In this document: piece after piece, positions 42,648-51,715 of the stretch
How the letters are laid out: every line of letters begins with the position of its first letter
Position numbering within the stretch: position 1 is the first letter of the stretch
DNA from: JADCRZ01 sp041751095
GTDB taxonomy: Bacteria > Bacteroidota > Bacteroidia > Chitinophagales > Chitinophagaceae
Direction: 5' to 3'
DNA: 64,000 bases
Assembly: GCA_041751095.1 (NCBI GenBank)
Contig: JBGSYC010000091.1
Span: 1 to 64,000, forward strand
The notes under the pieces: generated by a model
Databases searched by the model: none
Told to the model about the DNA's origin: nothing
Seen by the model: only the letters and a program-made list of their open reading frames with translations
Position numbers and translations under genes: made by a program

Positions 42648-43292
42648 CTATGGTTTAAAGTTTCCCTTAAACTCATTTCTGAATTTGACGTAGTCGGGGA
42701 TGGACACATTCCGCACATATGGGTTACCCGGATTATGGGAAATATATTCCTGGTGATAATCTTCAGCCGGATAAAATTTTGTGAGGGCAACTACTTCGGT
42801 AACGATCGGATTCCGGTATTTCTTTGATTCGGCCAGCCGTTGGATTTCCGATTCGATTGCCTGCTTTTCCTTATCGTTCCGGTAAAACGCGATCGACCTG
42901 TATTGCGTTCCTACGTCGTTACCCTGCCTGTTCAACGTTGTAGGATCCTGGCTTTCAAAGAAAGCTTTTACGAGGGTTTCATAAGATATGATGGAAGGAT
43001 CGTAAAATACCTGCACGGATTCGGCATGGCCTGTCTTACCCGTAATTACCTTTTCATAACTGGGCTGTTTGTCTTTTCCACCCGCATACCCCGATACCGC
43101 ATCCCTTACACCGGCAAGGCTTTGAAAAATAATTTCCGTGTGCCAGAAACAGCCTTGGGCGAAAGTGGCAACTGCTTCATTGGCCGAGGCCGCTTTGTTA
43201 TTGCCAACGGGGATTTTCAGCGCTTTGCTTTGTGTCTGGCCACAAGAAGAAAACATTACAATCGCAACTATTGATGCAAACAGAGATTTCAT
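42648..43292 (-). CDS. msrA: Peptide-methionine (S)-S-oxide reductase, exported lipoprotein
   Basis: 214 residues. The N-terminus MKSLFASIVAIVMFSSCGQ is a lipoprotein-type signal with Cys after MFSS, so the enzyme is likely anchored in the envelope. The active-site motif ATFAQGCFWHTEIIFQSLAG holds the catalytic Cys of GCFW; SGYAGGKDKQPSYEKV, YETLVKAFFESQDPTTLNRQG and GTQYRSIAFY are standard family blocks. It repairs S-form methionine sulfoxide in periplasmic proteins. msrB lies 10 bases upstream, same strand, giving a two-gene repair operon. Confidence 0.94.
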   Translation of the reverse strand: MKSLFASIVAIVMFSSCGQTQSKALKIPVGNNKAASANEAVATFAQGCFWHTEIIFQSLAGVRDAVSGYAGGKDKQPSYEKVITGKTGHAESVQVFYDPSIISYETLVKAFFESQDPTTLNRQGNDVGTQYRSIAFYRNDKEKQAIESEIQRLAESKKYRNPIVTEVVALTKFYPAEDYHQEYISHNPGNPYVRNVSIPDYVKFRNEFKGNFKP

Positions 43293-43302
43293 ACTATATA
43301 AT

Positions 43303-43845
43303 TTAATTCTGCTTTTTCGAATTTACTGGTGGTTTCCCGCCTTCAGGTACAAAAATCAGCGCGGCCGAATTCATACAGTATCTTTTTCCGGTAGGTGCAG
43401 GGCCGTCATCAAATACGTGCCCGAGATGCGACCCGCTTTTGCTGTCCACCACTTCCCACCTTACCATACCGGCACCGCCATCTTTTACAAGGCGTACGGC
43501 ATCGTCACTTATAGGTGCATAAAAGCTTGGCCATCCGGTTCCTGAATTGAATTTTGTTTCAGAACTGAATACCGGCTGTAAAGAGGCGGCAGAATAATAG
43601 GTTCCTTTTTTATAAAATTTGTCATACTTGCCCGTAAAAGCCCGTTCGGTGCCCTGCTTACGCAAAATATAATACTGTTCATCGGTCAGTCTTTCTTTCC
43701 AGGCTGCATCAGTCAATTGCATAGGGTAAGCCGTTTCAGCGTCAGCAGCCGGAGAATCAGGAATTTTTTTGTTTGATTGTGACCATCCGCAATTCGAGCC
43801 GAGCAGGGAGAAAGCAGCAATAACGATGGTTAGTGATTTTTTCAT
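43303..43845 (-). CDS. msrB: Peptide-methionine (R)-S-oxide reductase, exported
   Basis: 180 residues from ATG 43845 (MKKSLTIVIAAFSLLGSNC), an export signal; the Cys after LGSN could be lipidated but the lipobox is weak. Upstream reading frame to 44064 is repeat-derived and rejected as part of the protein. Domain blocks: LTDEQYYILRKQGTERAFTG, ETKFNSGTGWPSFYAPI, GSHLGHVFDDGPAPTGKRYC and MNSAALIF, with the catalytic Cys in RYCMNSAAL. The two CxxC zinc motifs of many MsrB are absent (the first reads YSAAS), so this is the zinc-free form. Works on R-form methionine sulfoxide beside MsrA. Confidence 0.93.
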   Translation of the reverse strand: MKKSLTIVIAAFSLLGSNCGWSQSNKKIPDSPAADAETAYPMQLTDAAWKERLTDEQYYILRKQGTERAFTGKYDKFYKKGTYYSAASLQPVFSSETKFNSGTGWPSFYAPISDDAVRLVKDGGAGMVRWEVVDSKSGSHLGHVFDDGPAPTGKRYCMNSAALIFVPEGGKPPVNSKKQN

Positions 43846-43941
43846 TGTAATTATTTGAGTGTAAATTAACGAAATGGCGGTTACCAGGGATTCAGCGTTA
43901 ATGTTAAAGGTTGGCCTGACCTTTTTAGTAACAACGCCGCA

Positions 43942-44040
43942 AAGGTGGATGAACCGGGAACCACGGAAGCAGGAACCACGAAGGGGCGCGGAGAAGGGAA
44001 GCACGGAAGCGGGAACCACGGAGAAGGAAATCACGGAGTC
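43942..44040. repeat. Degenerate ACCACGGA-type repeat
   Basis: Units such as GGAACCACGGAAGC, GGAACCACGAAGG, AAGCACGGAAGC and AATCACGGAGTC follow one another upstream of msrB and directly next to repeat copy 2. Similar CACGGAG/CACAGAG strings recur at 44500-44690. This is low-complexity intergenic sequence, not coding. Confidence 0.6.
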
Positions 44041-44045
44041 CTTGG

Positions 44046-44470
44046 TGAATCGGGATTCAAACATCTGGTAAGATAACGGTTGTCAGGTTGCTCACCAATC
44101 ACAGCCTGCAAAATTTTCAGTGATCTTTTATTTCGCCCGAAAGGTCGCTACATAAAAAACCAAAAAGGGGCTCATGAAAGATGACAAAAGAGTGTGGTAG
44201 GCCGTTCGGGTAAGGAAAGACAGATAGAATTTCATAAAAAAAATATTACGGTGCGCTGCACCTGATTTGAAATCATAAATTTTTCTACAAATATTCTGGT
44301 GCGCTGCACCATTGGAAGAATGTAGATATAAATAACATGCGAACCCTTGTATTTCCAGAAAAGCGCCTCGTAATATAAGAGGTGCAGCGCACCGCGATAT
44401 TTGTAGAAACAAAATTGCGTTGATTATTAAGGTGCAGCGCACCGTAATATGATGATTTACGGCAAATACC
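44046..44470. repeat. Dispersed structured repeat, copy 2
   Basis: Shares block A (44046-44199) and block B (44292-44470) with copy 1 near 22 kb. Here the structure is nested: an inner inverted pair of about 26 bases (44285-44310 with 44381-44406, core GGTGCGCTGCACC against GGTGCAGCGCACC) lies inside an outer pair of about 22 bases (44242-44263 with 44430-44451, around ACGGTGCGCTGCACCT). Relative to copy 1 the inner stem has a compensatory change (C44309-G44382 here, T22224-A22297 there), which argues for a selected secondary structure. The long minus-strand frame across it (44128-44562) is the repeat read as protein and is not taken as a gene. Confidence 0.8.
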
Positions 44471-44916
44471 CCATACCCGGACTGCTCCCTTTTTGGACAC
44501 GGAACACAACAAACCACGAAGCACACAACGAAAATCTGCATAAGCGAAGAGTTGATTACCAATATCCTACCTCGGGTTATATAAAAGAAGCACAGAGGAA
44601 AGAATCACGGAGAAGGAATGGTTGCGGTTCTTTTGGTTGCTCTCTGTGCTGCCGCTTTGTGGTTCCCTCCATCACCAAGGATAACCAAAATCCTCAAAAA
44701 GTTCAACATCACCTTTTTCTCCTGTTGTGCCTGTACGTATGAGTCATCACGCTAATACAAGGAAAATTGTTTATAAAATTTATGCTCATATAATGGTTTT
44801 TTTGTATGGCTTTCGTAACTTGAAATTCAATCATCCTGGGTTAATTGTATTCTGGCAGAGCTTTATTTTCTGTTACCTTAGCAAGAAAAACCTATTCAAT
44901 GTTCTAATCGATTTTT
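44471..44916. repeat. CACAGAG/CACGGAG inverted low-complexity region
   Basis: After copy 2 come AAACCACGAAGCACACAA and AAGCACAGAGGAAAG, AATCACGGAGAAGG, and then the complement-type CTCTGTGCTGCCGCTTTGTGG (near 44640-44660), so the region can fold back on itself. From about 44700 to 44916 the sequence is AT-rich and probably holds the promoter of the Crp-like gene, but no exact TAnnTTTG box was seen. Confidence 0.5.
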
Positions 44917-45480
44917 ATGGATCAGTTCCTCCAATCTTTGAATCAGATACACCCCTTACCCAAAGAATTGTTGAAGCTCCTGGAATTGAACCTGGAGACC
45001 CTCGTTTTTCCGAAAAAGTCATTTTTATTAAAGCAGGGGCAAGTATGTAAGAACATCTGCTTTATTGAAAAAGGACTTGCCCGGTGTTTTTATGTAAAGG
45101 AAGACAGAGAAGTTTCTTCGTGGTTTATGAAAGAAGGTGATCTTATCATTTCAGTGGAAAGTTTCTTCAAACAAAGACCAAGCTACGAAAACATACAGGC
45201 GCTGGAAGAATGCGTAGTATTTTCATTTGATTATAACACCCTCCAGGCGTTATACCTCCAATTTCCGGAATTCAACTTTATAGGAAGGGTGCTTACCGAG
45301 AAATATTATGCCTTAAGCGAACAGCGATTGTATTCTTTGAGAATGCAGCGGGCTGCTGAACGCTATGCACACCTGATGGATCATTTCCCGGAAATAATAC
45401 AAAGAGTGCCGTCCACATTTATTGCTTCGTACCTTGGAATAACCCTCGAAACACTTAGCAGGATTAAACACGTTATTTGA
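44917..45480 (+). CDS. Crp/Fnr-family transcription regulator
   Basis: 187 residues, with a cyclic-nucleotide-binding-like beta barrel (LVFPKKSFLLKQGQVCKNIC; FIEKGLARCFYVKEDREVS; WFMKEGDLIISVESFF) and a short C-terminal helix-turn-helix (PSTFIASYLGITLETLSRIKH). The cAMP phosphate-binding Arg-Ala motif of Crp is not evident, as is common in Bacteroidota members, so the effector is unknown. Fnr-type N-terminal cysteines are absent. It stands alone, facing away from msrB; no direct target can be named. The HTH is close to the end, shorter than in E. coli Crp. Confidence 0.88.
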   Translation: MDQFLQSLNQIHPLPKELLKLLELNLETLVFPKKSFLLKQGQVCKNICFIEKGLARCFYVKEDREVSSWFMKEGDLIISVESFFKQRPSYENIQALEECVVFSFDYNTLQALYLQFPEFNFIGRVLTEKYYALSEQRLYSLRMQRAAERYAHLMDHFPEIIQRVPSTFIASYLGITLETLSRIKHVI

Positions 45481-45663
45481 TTTTTATCAAGTCTCCACCT
45501 CTTCATATCATCGTATTTTTAACCTTCTGAAGTGAACTGAATTTACTAAGCCAAACAGCAAGTCGTCAATTATTTGGAAACAACGTTTGCTTTCAGAAAA
45601 TCTGTGATGTATCTGACGTGCAGACCCGGTTCGTGAGAAATTATCCGGGCACGTATTTGCGGA

Positions 45664-46479
45664 ATGTTACTGTCAATCCCGATGATAATGATCGTCCATC
45701 AATATATTCTCTATGCAGCGGTAAACAGCAATCCGGTAATATGGTTCCTGGCTATCGCAAATTTGTCCGGCCTTTTAACGTTCCTGAAAGTTTCCCGCAA
45801 AGTAAAGCAGCCATTCGTCAGCCAACACCAGATGGTGCAAATTGAATTAGAGATCCGGGAGCAGCTTCTCAGGAAAATATCGCAGGAGCTTCATGATAAT
45901 ATCGGCCAGATACTAACGGTAGTTAAATTGCAATTGACTTCACTTCATATAAAAAACAACATCCACGTTAACAGGCAGATATTTAAATCGATTCAACTGG
46001 TGAGTGATGCTTTGGACGGCCTGCGCAATATCTCTAAAAGTATGGACGCAGCCAACCTTGCAGCAGTAGGATTGATAAAACAGGTCGCTAATGATCTCGA
46101 ATGCATTTCTGAAACAGGTTTGATAGCTGCTTCTTTGACACATAATGATATTGAGATAGATTTTACGTTACCCATACAGACCATTATCTATCGTATCGTA
46201 CAGGAATCCTTAAGCAACATCATAAAACATGCCGGTGCAAGCATTATCTCTGTTGAATGTACATTACTGCCGGATCGTTTTTCCATTATCATTTCTGATA
46301 ACGGAAAAGGATTTAACCCAGATAAAATTGACAACAGCAATCAACCAGGTCATACCGGTGCAGGCCTCCGCAATATAAACTCCAGGGCAAAGCTGATCGG
46401 CGGTGAATTGACCATCATATCCGCAATAGGAACCGGAACCACAGTCTCATTATCCGTTCCGGTCAACGGGTTTCGATAG
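45664..46479 (+). CDS. Orphan sensor histidine kinase, HisKA_3/NarX type
   Basis: 271 residues from ATG 45664; a stop lies ten codons upstream in frame. The N-terminal ~45 residues give one or two membrane segments (PVIWFLAIANLSGLLTFLKV being the clearer). A short linker leads to the phosphoacceptor helix ISQELHDNIGQILTVVKLQL with the His, then the ATPase domain: N box YRIVQESLSNIIKHAGAS, G1 ISDNGKGFNPD and G2 HTGAGLRNINSRAKLIGG. There is no periplasmic sensor domain and no response regulator next door; partners of this class normally carry a LuxR-type HTH. Signal unknown. Confidence 0.9.
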   Translation: MLLSIPMIMIVHQYILYAAVNSNPVIWFLAIANLSGLLTFLKVSRKVKQPFVSQHQMVQIELEIREQLLRKISQELHDNIGQILTVVKLQLTSLHIKNNIHVNRQIFKSIQLVSDALDGLRNISKSMDAANLAAVGLIKQVANDLECISETGLIAASLTHNDIEIDFTLPIQTIIYRIVQESLSNIIKHAGASIISVECTLLPDRFSIIISDNGKGFNPDKIDNSNQPGHTGAGLRNINSRAKLIGGELTIISAIGTGTTVSLSVPVNGFR

Positions 46480-46656
46480 CATAGCCATAAAATCTTCATT
46501 GACTTTCAGCGAATTATCTGATTTATTGAGAAAAAAAGTCCACAAGAAAGTCAGGCCTGCGTTCCTCAATTTTATTCATTTTAAGCTTACCTTGCTGTAC
46601 ATCAATACTTTAAGTTGATGGCATTTGTTTTTGACTACAAAAAGAAAACCTCCTGT

Positions 46657-47838
46657 ATGAAAAAATGGCTACCAGTTTTTAGTTTATTTCTGTTTTCTGT
46701 TCAACAATTGCAAGCGCAAAACAAACGGGTTTTGCTGGAACCTCAGAACCGGAGAATTAACCAGGGCGAACCACTGCCCCCGCAGTCAACTTTTGACATT
46801 CAGGTACCAGTGACGAGCCAAACCGGTATTATCCGTATTAATATTTTTAAAGGCAATGACAGTAAAAACGTTCTGCAAAGAACTTACTGGGCCAGGCCGG
46901 TGAATTTTACAGGTGATTTTGCGGAATTACCCGTAGACCTTCGCCTTCGGAACAACAGCAAATATGGGTTTGAAGTAACCATTTATTCTTTGCTGAGCGA
47001 CTCTGAAAGGGTTGCCCTAAAACAAATCGTGCATCAGAATATTACCAACTATCTGCGTGCAATGGTTGAAGCGAACAGCAAGGGGATAAATGTAGAAAAA
47101 AATTCTGAAAAGGTGGTAGACGACCTTAACGGTGTCTTTAGAAGAAGCCTGATGTATTACCGCAATACACAACAACGGGAATTTGAAGGCTTTTCTGACA
47201 TCGTAAAATTAAAGCTGCAACAGGTAGACAGGGCCCGTTTAAGCAACGCCCGGTTTAACATTGCCCCGACAGCCGCGGATTCTTTAAAGTCACCAGACGA
47301 ATTGAAGGCGATGTATGCCAGCCAGCTTACCTCAGAATTAGAAGGGATTATTCTCAATGAAGCAGATAATTATCTGAACCTCGATATCGTAAAGTTGTAC
47401 GATTCTTTTATCATTGCCAACAGGATAACTGAACGTTCACAAACAGTACTGCCTTTATTTGTCGGCTACGGCGGAATTTACCTTAGCGGCAAACTCAGCA
47501 ACATCGAATATGATTCCAGTCCTTACGCCGGTTTATCATTTCCGCTGGGCAATGGATCGGAAACACATTACGGGCGCACAAGTTTTATTCTCGGTGTTTT
47601 TCTTCAGAACTTCAGAAATGGTGCAGGCGCTAAACTTACTGGCCCTATTGTCGGAAGGCCTGTGTTTACCGGCCTTGGGTTCCGGATATATGATTTTATA
47701 AATCTTAACGCCGGAGTTGTTGCTATATCCACCGAGAAAAATACTATCTCCAATATAAAAACAGAAGATGTGCAGTTGAAGCCATTTATTGGACTTAATG
47801 CTCAGTTCAATTTATGGTTGGGATTAAATAAGAAGTAA
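46657..47838 (+). CDS. Exported envelope protein of unknown function
   Basis: 393 residues from ATG 46657 (MKKWLPVFSLFLFSVQQLQA, a Sec signal). The mature part begins with a beta-rich region (FDIQVPVTSQTGIIRINIF) of possible Ig-like fold, continues with a helical middle, and ends with ~140 residues of alternating strands (LFVGYGGIYLSGKLSNIEYD; FTGLGFRIYDFINLNAGVV; FIGLNAQFNLWLGL) that look like an outer-membrane barrel segment, including a terminal aromatic-rich strand. It is 28 bases upstream of the OmpA-type gene and likely cotranscribed, so the two may act together in the outer membrane. No named family recognised. Confidence 0.75.
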   Translation: MKKWLPVFSLFLFSVQQLQAQNKRVLLEPQNRRINQGEPLPPQSTFDIQVPVTSQTGIIRINIFKGNDSKNVLQRTYWARPVNFTGDFAELPVDLRLRNNSKYGFEVTIYSLLSDSERVALKQIVHQNITNYLRAMVEANSKGINVEKNSEKVVDDLNGVFRRSLMYYRNTQQREFEGFSDIVKLKLQQVDRARLSNARFNIAPTAADSLKSPDELKAMYASQLTSELEGIILNEADNYLNLDIVKLYDSFIIANRITERSQTVLPLFVGYGGIYLSGKLSNIEYDSSPYAGLSFPLGNGSETHYGRTSFILGVFLQNFRNGAGAKLTGPIVGRPVFTGLGFRIYDFINLNAGVVAISTEKNTISNIKTEDVQLKPFIGLNAQFNLWLGLNKK

Positions 47839-47866
47839 GCTGCGGGTATTCATTAATTAAACCACT

Positions 47867-50800
47867 ATGAAATATATTTATATTAATAAAGCCATCCTTA
47901 ATACTTTATGCTTCCTTGGGTTAGTAACTATTGCCGGGACTTCTTTTGCACAAAATACCGGGAATTCTGCCTGGCAATTGGGTTTAGGAGTCGGGTATAC
48001 CAACTATTATGGAGACGTAAGTTACTACCGCGTGCGTAAATTAGGTGACTTCTATAAAACCTTCCGGTTTATCGACTACAATAAGTATTATCACGACCGC
48101 CCGTCTTTTAGTGTGCTGTTGGAAAAACGGGTTACTCCTACGCTGGGTTTCCTTTTGCAGGCAAACTCTCTTCAGTTTTCAATGAGCGACAGGTACCGGA
48201 ATAAGGACGGATCTTTTGACGTCAATGTCCCGAATTACTCCCGCTCGCTGAATTTCAGAACCAATCTTCAGGATGCCGGGCTTGCCTTTACATTCAATAC
48301 AAACAACGGAAAATTTCTGCCGGTTAATTCCTTCTTTTATCCCTCTTTTTACCTTGGCGCCGGAGTTTCGAAATTCACTGTGAAAGGTGATCTTTTTGAT
48401 GCCAACGGTGCTCCCTACAATTACAATCAGCCATCAACAAACAGGGATGACCAGTATGAAACCGATCTGCGCGACATACGTACGGAAACAGAGGAAAAAT
48501 ACAGCAACGTAGAACCTTATGCCAACCTGGGGTTAGCCCTGAATTTTCGCCTAAGCGAAAAGTTTACCATCGCCATTCAGTCTGACATCAAATATTCAGC
48601 AAGTGATTACCTCGATGATGTAAGCGGGAGATATAAAGCTTCTTACCCTACCCCGCGGGAGCAATATATTGCGCGGCCGGGCTATAATGTGGTTAACCCT
48701 GTTACCCTCCGGCGGGGCGATGATGACGGCGTTAATGATATATATATCAACAATAGGGTTGTACTAAATTTCGGCTTATCAGGGAAGCCAAAACCAAAGG
48801 TCTTCAAAGCACCTGTAATTTATTCTTTAAGTATGCCTTTTACCCGGCAAAAAGATACCGCCGCCGCAAAGGCAGTTGTGAAGCAGGATTCTGCTGTTCT
48901 TAAAAAAATAGATTCATTGATCAGGGCCAATAACGATACCTTAAGAGCTGTTCGGGATAGTATGAACCGGCAACTGACTTTAAACCGAAACGATTCTGAT
49001 GTTCAAAACGAATTACAGTCGATAACGGGAGAGCTTAGGGAAATCAAAAACCTCCTGAGGAGCCAGCAAAGTACGCCGCGATATCAGCAACTGCAGTATC
49101 AGGTGGATTCCCTGAACAGGGCAAAGAGTAAAATTTTACAGCAACGAACCAGAAGCAGGGAAGATAATTTGCGATTGCAGATTTATAACCTGCAGCTTGA
49201 CAGCCTCAGAACTGAAATGAACAGGTTGCAGAATCAAAGCCAGAATCCAGGTAATGCGGGCATGACGCAGGATCAATATGATAGAATGCCGGTAAATGAT
49301 GACGTGCCTGCCACAATAGAAAGACGTTTTAATGATGATGCCGGAAATCAGGACAGGAGTTTTAGTATGCAGGCAGACACGGTAAGCACGGCAGACATAA
49401 GGGTTCTCGACAATGAAGTAAAGAACCTTAAAAAAGACAGGCGTTATCGTACCAACACTGCATATAGAAGAAGCGTGGATTCATTAGCGCGAAAAGTTGA
49501 AGCGCAGCGCCGGGTACGCAATACAAATCAGCGGAATTTAAACCGGGGGGCGGCTTCTTCTGACCAGGCAAGAGCAGACTCGATGGAGCAGCGGTTGAAT
49601 GAACTCGAAAGGCAAATGCAGCAAAGGGAGCAGGCGCTGTCCGACAGTCCCGCCGCTCAGGAAGACACCGCCGCTTTTTCGAGAGATATCGGAGCGTTGG
49701 AAACCCGTCTGAAACAAAATGCCGACTCATTAGCCTTGTTGCAGAATCAGCTAAAACGGTCAAGTGATTCGGCAGCTTATTATAGAAGAGTTTCATTTGC
49801 AGAAAGTGACGCAAACGCGGTTGAAGCTCCCCGCGAGAGAAAGACTTTTTTTCAAAGAGTATTTGGCCGTAAAGATAAAACCAAAGAAGTACGGGAAACT
49901 CCGGCCTCAGCCGATACTATGTCAACCCAAACGAGGGTAAGCCCTCCTTCACAGGACTCAACTCAAAAGAAAAGAACATTCTTTCAGCGCCTGTTTAAAT
50001 CAGATAAAAATAAAGGAAATGCAACCACTGAAAATGACAACCCGCCCGAAAACGAGCAAAATGTAAGCCAGGCAGAATCGCGCACTCAACCTAGCAGCGA
50101 GGGAAGAGAGGTGCAGGTTGACAGCACACAGAAAAAGCCTGGTTTCTTTCGGAAAATATTTAAAAAAGAACCAAAAGAGGAAGTGATTAGTGTTACACCC
50201 GCCAATCGGAATCTCGAATTGGAAAGGTATTATAATGCTAATGCTGAAAGAATGAGAGCAACGGTGGAGCAGGTGGAAAGACGGAACAGGGAATTAGTTT
50301 TGGAATACGAAAGGGTAAGATCAGAAAGAGACAGAGCCTATGCTGCCCGCCGGCAGACAGCCCCTCCTGTTGTTTACCAGAGAGATAATTCCCGTGACCG
50401 CAACCGCGATTTCAATGACCGGAACTATAATGACCGGGATTATAATGAGATATCGTTGCTCAGGTCTGAGCTTGCAAGATTAAGAGGTGAGGTTAATCAG
50501 TCAAATCAACAAAGTAATCCACAGCCCATATACATCCCGCAGCCTGTTCCTGTCCAAACCGACACATCCAAGGTGAATTCTCTCCGGTCGGAACTGGAAA
50601 TGATCAGAGCCCAGTTAGAAAGTCTGAAAGACAGGCAACCCGTTGTTGTGGAAAAACCGGTTGTAACAAAAGAAAACTTTGATGTCAAAAACTTCCCTGT
50701 CATCAGTGTATACTTTAAAATGGGTGCCACCACACTTTCAGGTGATCAGGTGGGTAAAATAGGTCCGGTAAGCCAGGTGGCAAGGGAGAATGCAAATGCC

Positions 50801-51016
50801 ATTATCGTATTAAAAGGGTTTACTGACCCTGTAGGAAACCCCGCAACGAACCAGGCTATCGCCAAAAAACGCACCAATTACGTGAAGACGCTGCTGGTTT
50901 CCAGATACAGAATCCCGGAAGACCGGATCATATCAGAAGAGCCTGGATTATCTGACTCAGGCAGATCAAAGAGGCCCAACCCGTTAGACAGGAGAGTTGA
51001 TTTGAAGTTTGAATAA
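47867..51016 (+). CDS. Large OmpA-family envelope protein with barrel, coiled coil and FF repeats
   Basis: 1049 residues. Signal peptide to about residue 29 (ending GTSFAQ), then a ~270-residue outer-membrane-barrel-like part (WQLGLGVGYTNYYGDVSYYR; VEPYANLGLALNFRLSEKF). Residues ~330-900 are Gln/Arg/Ser-rich and largely coiled coil. Inside this are three copies of a basic aromatic motif: ERKTFFQRVFGRK (657 on), STQKKRTFFQRLFK (698 on) and STQKKPGFFRKIFK (753 on). The last ~110 residues are an OmpA peptidoglycan-binding domain (ISVYFKMGATTLSGDQ; VLKGFTDPVGNPATNQAIAK; NPLDRRVDLKF). It probably spans from outer membrane to peptidoglycan. Exact role unknown. Confidence 0.85.
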   Translation: MKYIYINKAILNTLCFLGLVTIAGTSFAQNTGNSAWQLGLGVGYTNYYGDVSYYRVRKLGDFYKTFRFIDYNKYYHDRPSFSVLLEKRVTPTLGFLLQANSLQFSMSDRYRNKDGSFDVNVPNYSRSLNFRTNLQDAGLAFTFNTNNGKFLPVNSFFYPSFYLGAGVSKFTVKGDLFDANGAPYNYNQPSTNRDDQYETDLRDIRTETEEKYSNVEPYANLGLALNFRLSEKFTIAIQSDIKYSASDYLDDVSGRYKASYPTPREQYIARPGYNVVNPVTLRRGDDDGVNDIYINNRVVLNFGLSGKPKPKVFKAPVIYSLSMPFTRQKDTAAAKAVVKQDSAVLKKIDSLIRANNDTLRAVRDSMNRQLTLNRNDSDVQNELQSITGELREIKNLLRSQQSTPRYQQLQYQVDSLNRAKSKILQQRTRSREDNLRLQIYNLQLDSLRTEMNRLQNQSQNPGNAGMTQDQYDRMPVNDDVPATIERRFNDDAGNQDRSFSMQADTVSTADIRVLDNEVKNLKKDRRYRTNTAYRRSVDSLARKVEAQRRVRNTNQRNLNRGAASSDQARADSMEQRLNELERQMQQREQALSDSPAAQEDTAAFSRDIGALETRLKQNADSLALLQNQLKRSSDSAAYYRRVSFAESDANAVEAPRERKTFFQRVFGRKDKTKEVRETPASADTMSTQTRVSPPSQDSTQKKRTFFQRLFKSDKNKGNATTENDNPPENEQNVSQAESRTQPSSEGREVQVDSTQKKPGFFRKIFKKEPKEEVISVTPANRNLELERYYNANAERMRATVEQVERRNRELVLEYERVRSERDRAYAARRQTAPPVVYQRDNSRDRNRDFNDRNYNDRDYNEISLLRSELARLRGEVNQSNQQSNPQPIYIPQPVPVQTDTSKVNSLRSELEMIRAQLESLKDRQPVVVEKPVVTKENFDVKNFPVISVYFKMGATTLSGDQVGKIGPVSQVARENANAIIVLKGFTDPVGNPATNQAIAKKRTNYVKTLLVSRYRIPEDRIISEEPGLSDSGRSKRPNPLDRRVDLKFE

Positions 51017-51074
51017 GAAATCTGTGCTGAAGGAGCTATATGATTAATTTTACTCTTCATCAGATGGCTGAACA

Positions 51075-51476
51075 ATGAAGTATAGCAAGTGGTTAGGGCT
51101 GCTGGCAGTGGCGCTGTTGGTGATAGCTGCGTTTCAGCCGTGGGTAGTCGTTGCTTCTAAAAATATCACCATAAGCGGTTTACATGCGGAAGGTACTAAT
51201 TTTGGCAGGCCTGCACTACTTAATATTCTCATAAGTATAATAGCAGCTATCCTTTTCGTGCTGCCTGTTGTAACAGCAAAACGAGCGAATTTATTTGTTT
51301 GCGGGCTGAATTTTGCATGGAGCATGCGTAATTTCATCATTCTTTCTACCTGCAGAGCGGGCGAATGCCCGGAAAAAAAGATGGGTCTTTACCTGCTTAT
51401 GATCGCATCCGCTCTAATGGTCTTTGCTGCTTTGTTTCCTGACGTTAAATTAAAAGAAAAGGATTCAACTGAATAG
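51075..51476 (+). CDS. Small four-helix membrane protein
   Basis: 133 residues. Hydrophobic segments are at about 7-27 (LGLLAVALLVIAAFQPWVVV), 48-66 (LLNILISIIAAILFVLPVV), 75-90 and 105-122 (LYLLMIASALMVFAALF). A central loop CRAGECPEKK has two Cys. No family recognised; the last residues are charged. It is 58 bases downstream of the OmpA-type gene in the same direction, so it may belong to the same envelope transcript. Confidence 0.6.
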   Translation: MKYSKWLGLLAVALLVIAAFQPWVVVASKNITISGLHAEGTNFGRPALLNILISIIAAILFVLPVVTAKRANLFVCGLNFAWSMRNFIILSTCRAGECPEKKMGLYLLMIASALMVFAALFPDVKLKEKDSTE

Positions 51477-51715
51477 GTTCCTGTTTTTCGAGATCGCGCG
51501 TTTATTTCAGTATCGGGCACCCTTTGATTGGACGAACACTACGTGTTTAGAAACACAATCGACCCCGAACCGCGTTCCAGAGGAACGCTTCGTGCTTTGT
51601 CCTTTAATCGTTGGAAGATATGGATTCAAAAGCACGAACCGTTCCTATATTTACTCTTCCGTATGTGCCTAACCGTTGGCTTGTCGCCTGAGGAACAGAA
51701 TGATAGTTTACATAC
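51477..51715. other. Intergenic region between convergent genes
   Basis: No gene supported. A short perfect inverted repeat, GTGTTT-AG-AAACAC (51543-51556), is present without a T-tract. The frame running across this region into the transporter gene is antisense to the latter and was not accepted. Confidence 0.3.

Noticed and set aside
42578..42790. Minus-strand frame ending YELYVTPDDYL next to msrA
   Set aside because: It overlaps the end of msrA in another frame; msrA already ends at a family-typical place, so neither a frameshifted tail nor a separate gene is supported.
43846..44064. N-terminal extension of msrB
   Set aside because: An open frame upstream of the signal peptide is translated ACCACGGA repeat; the ATG at 43845 starts a proper export signal.
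44128..44562. Minus-strand 144-codon frame across repeat copy 2
   Set aside because: It is the structured repeat read as protein; the repeated GAAHxNI-like peptides come from the GGTGCAGCGC units, and both strands and other frames are open too.
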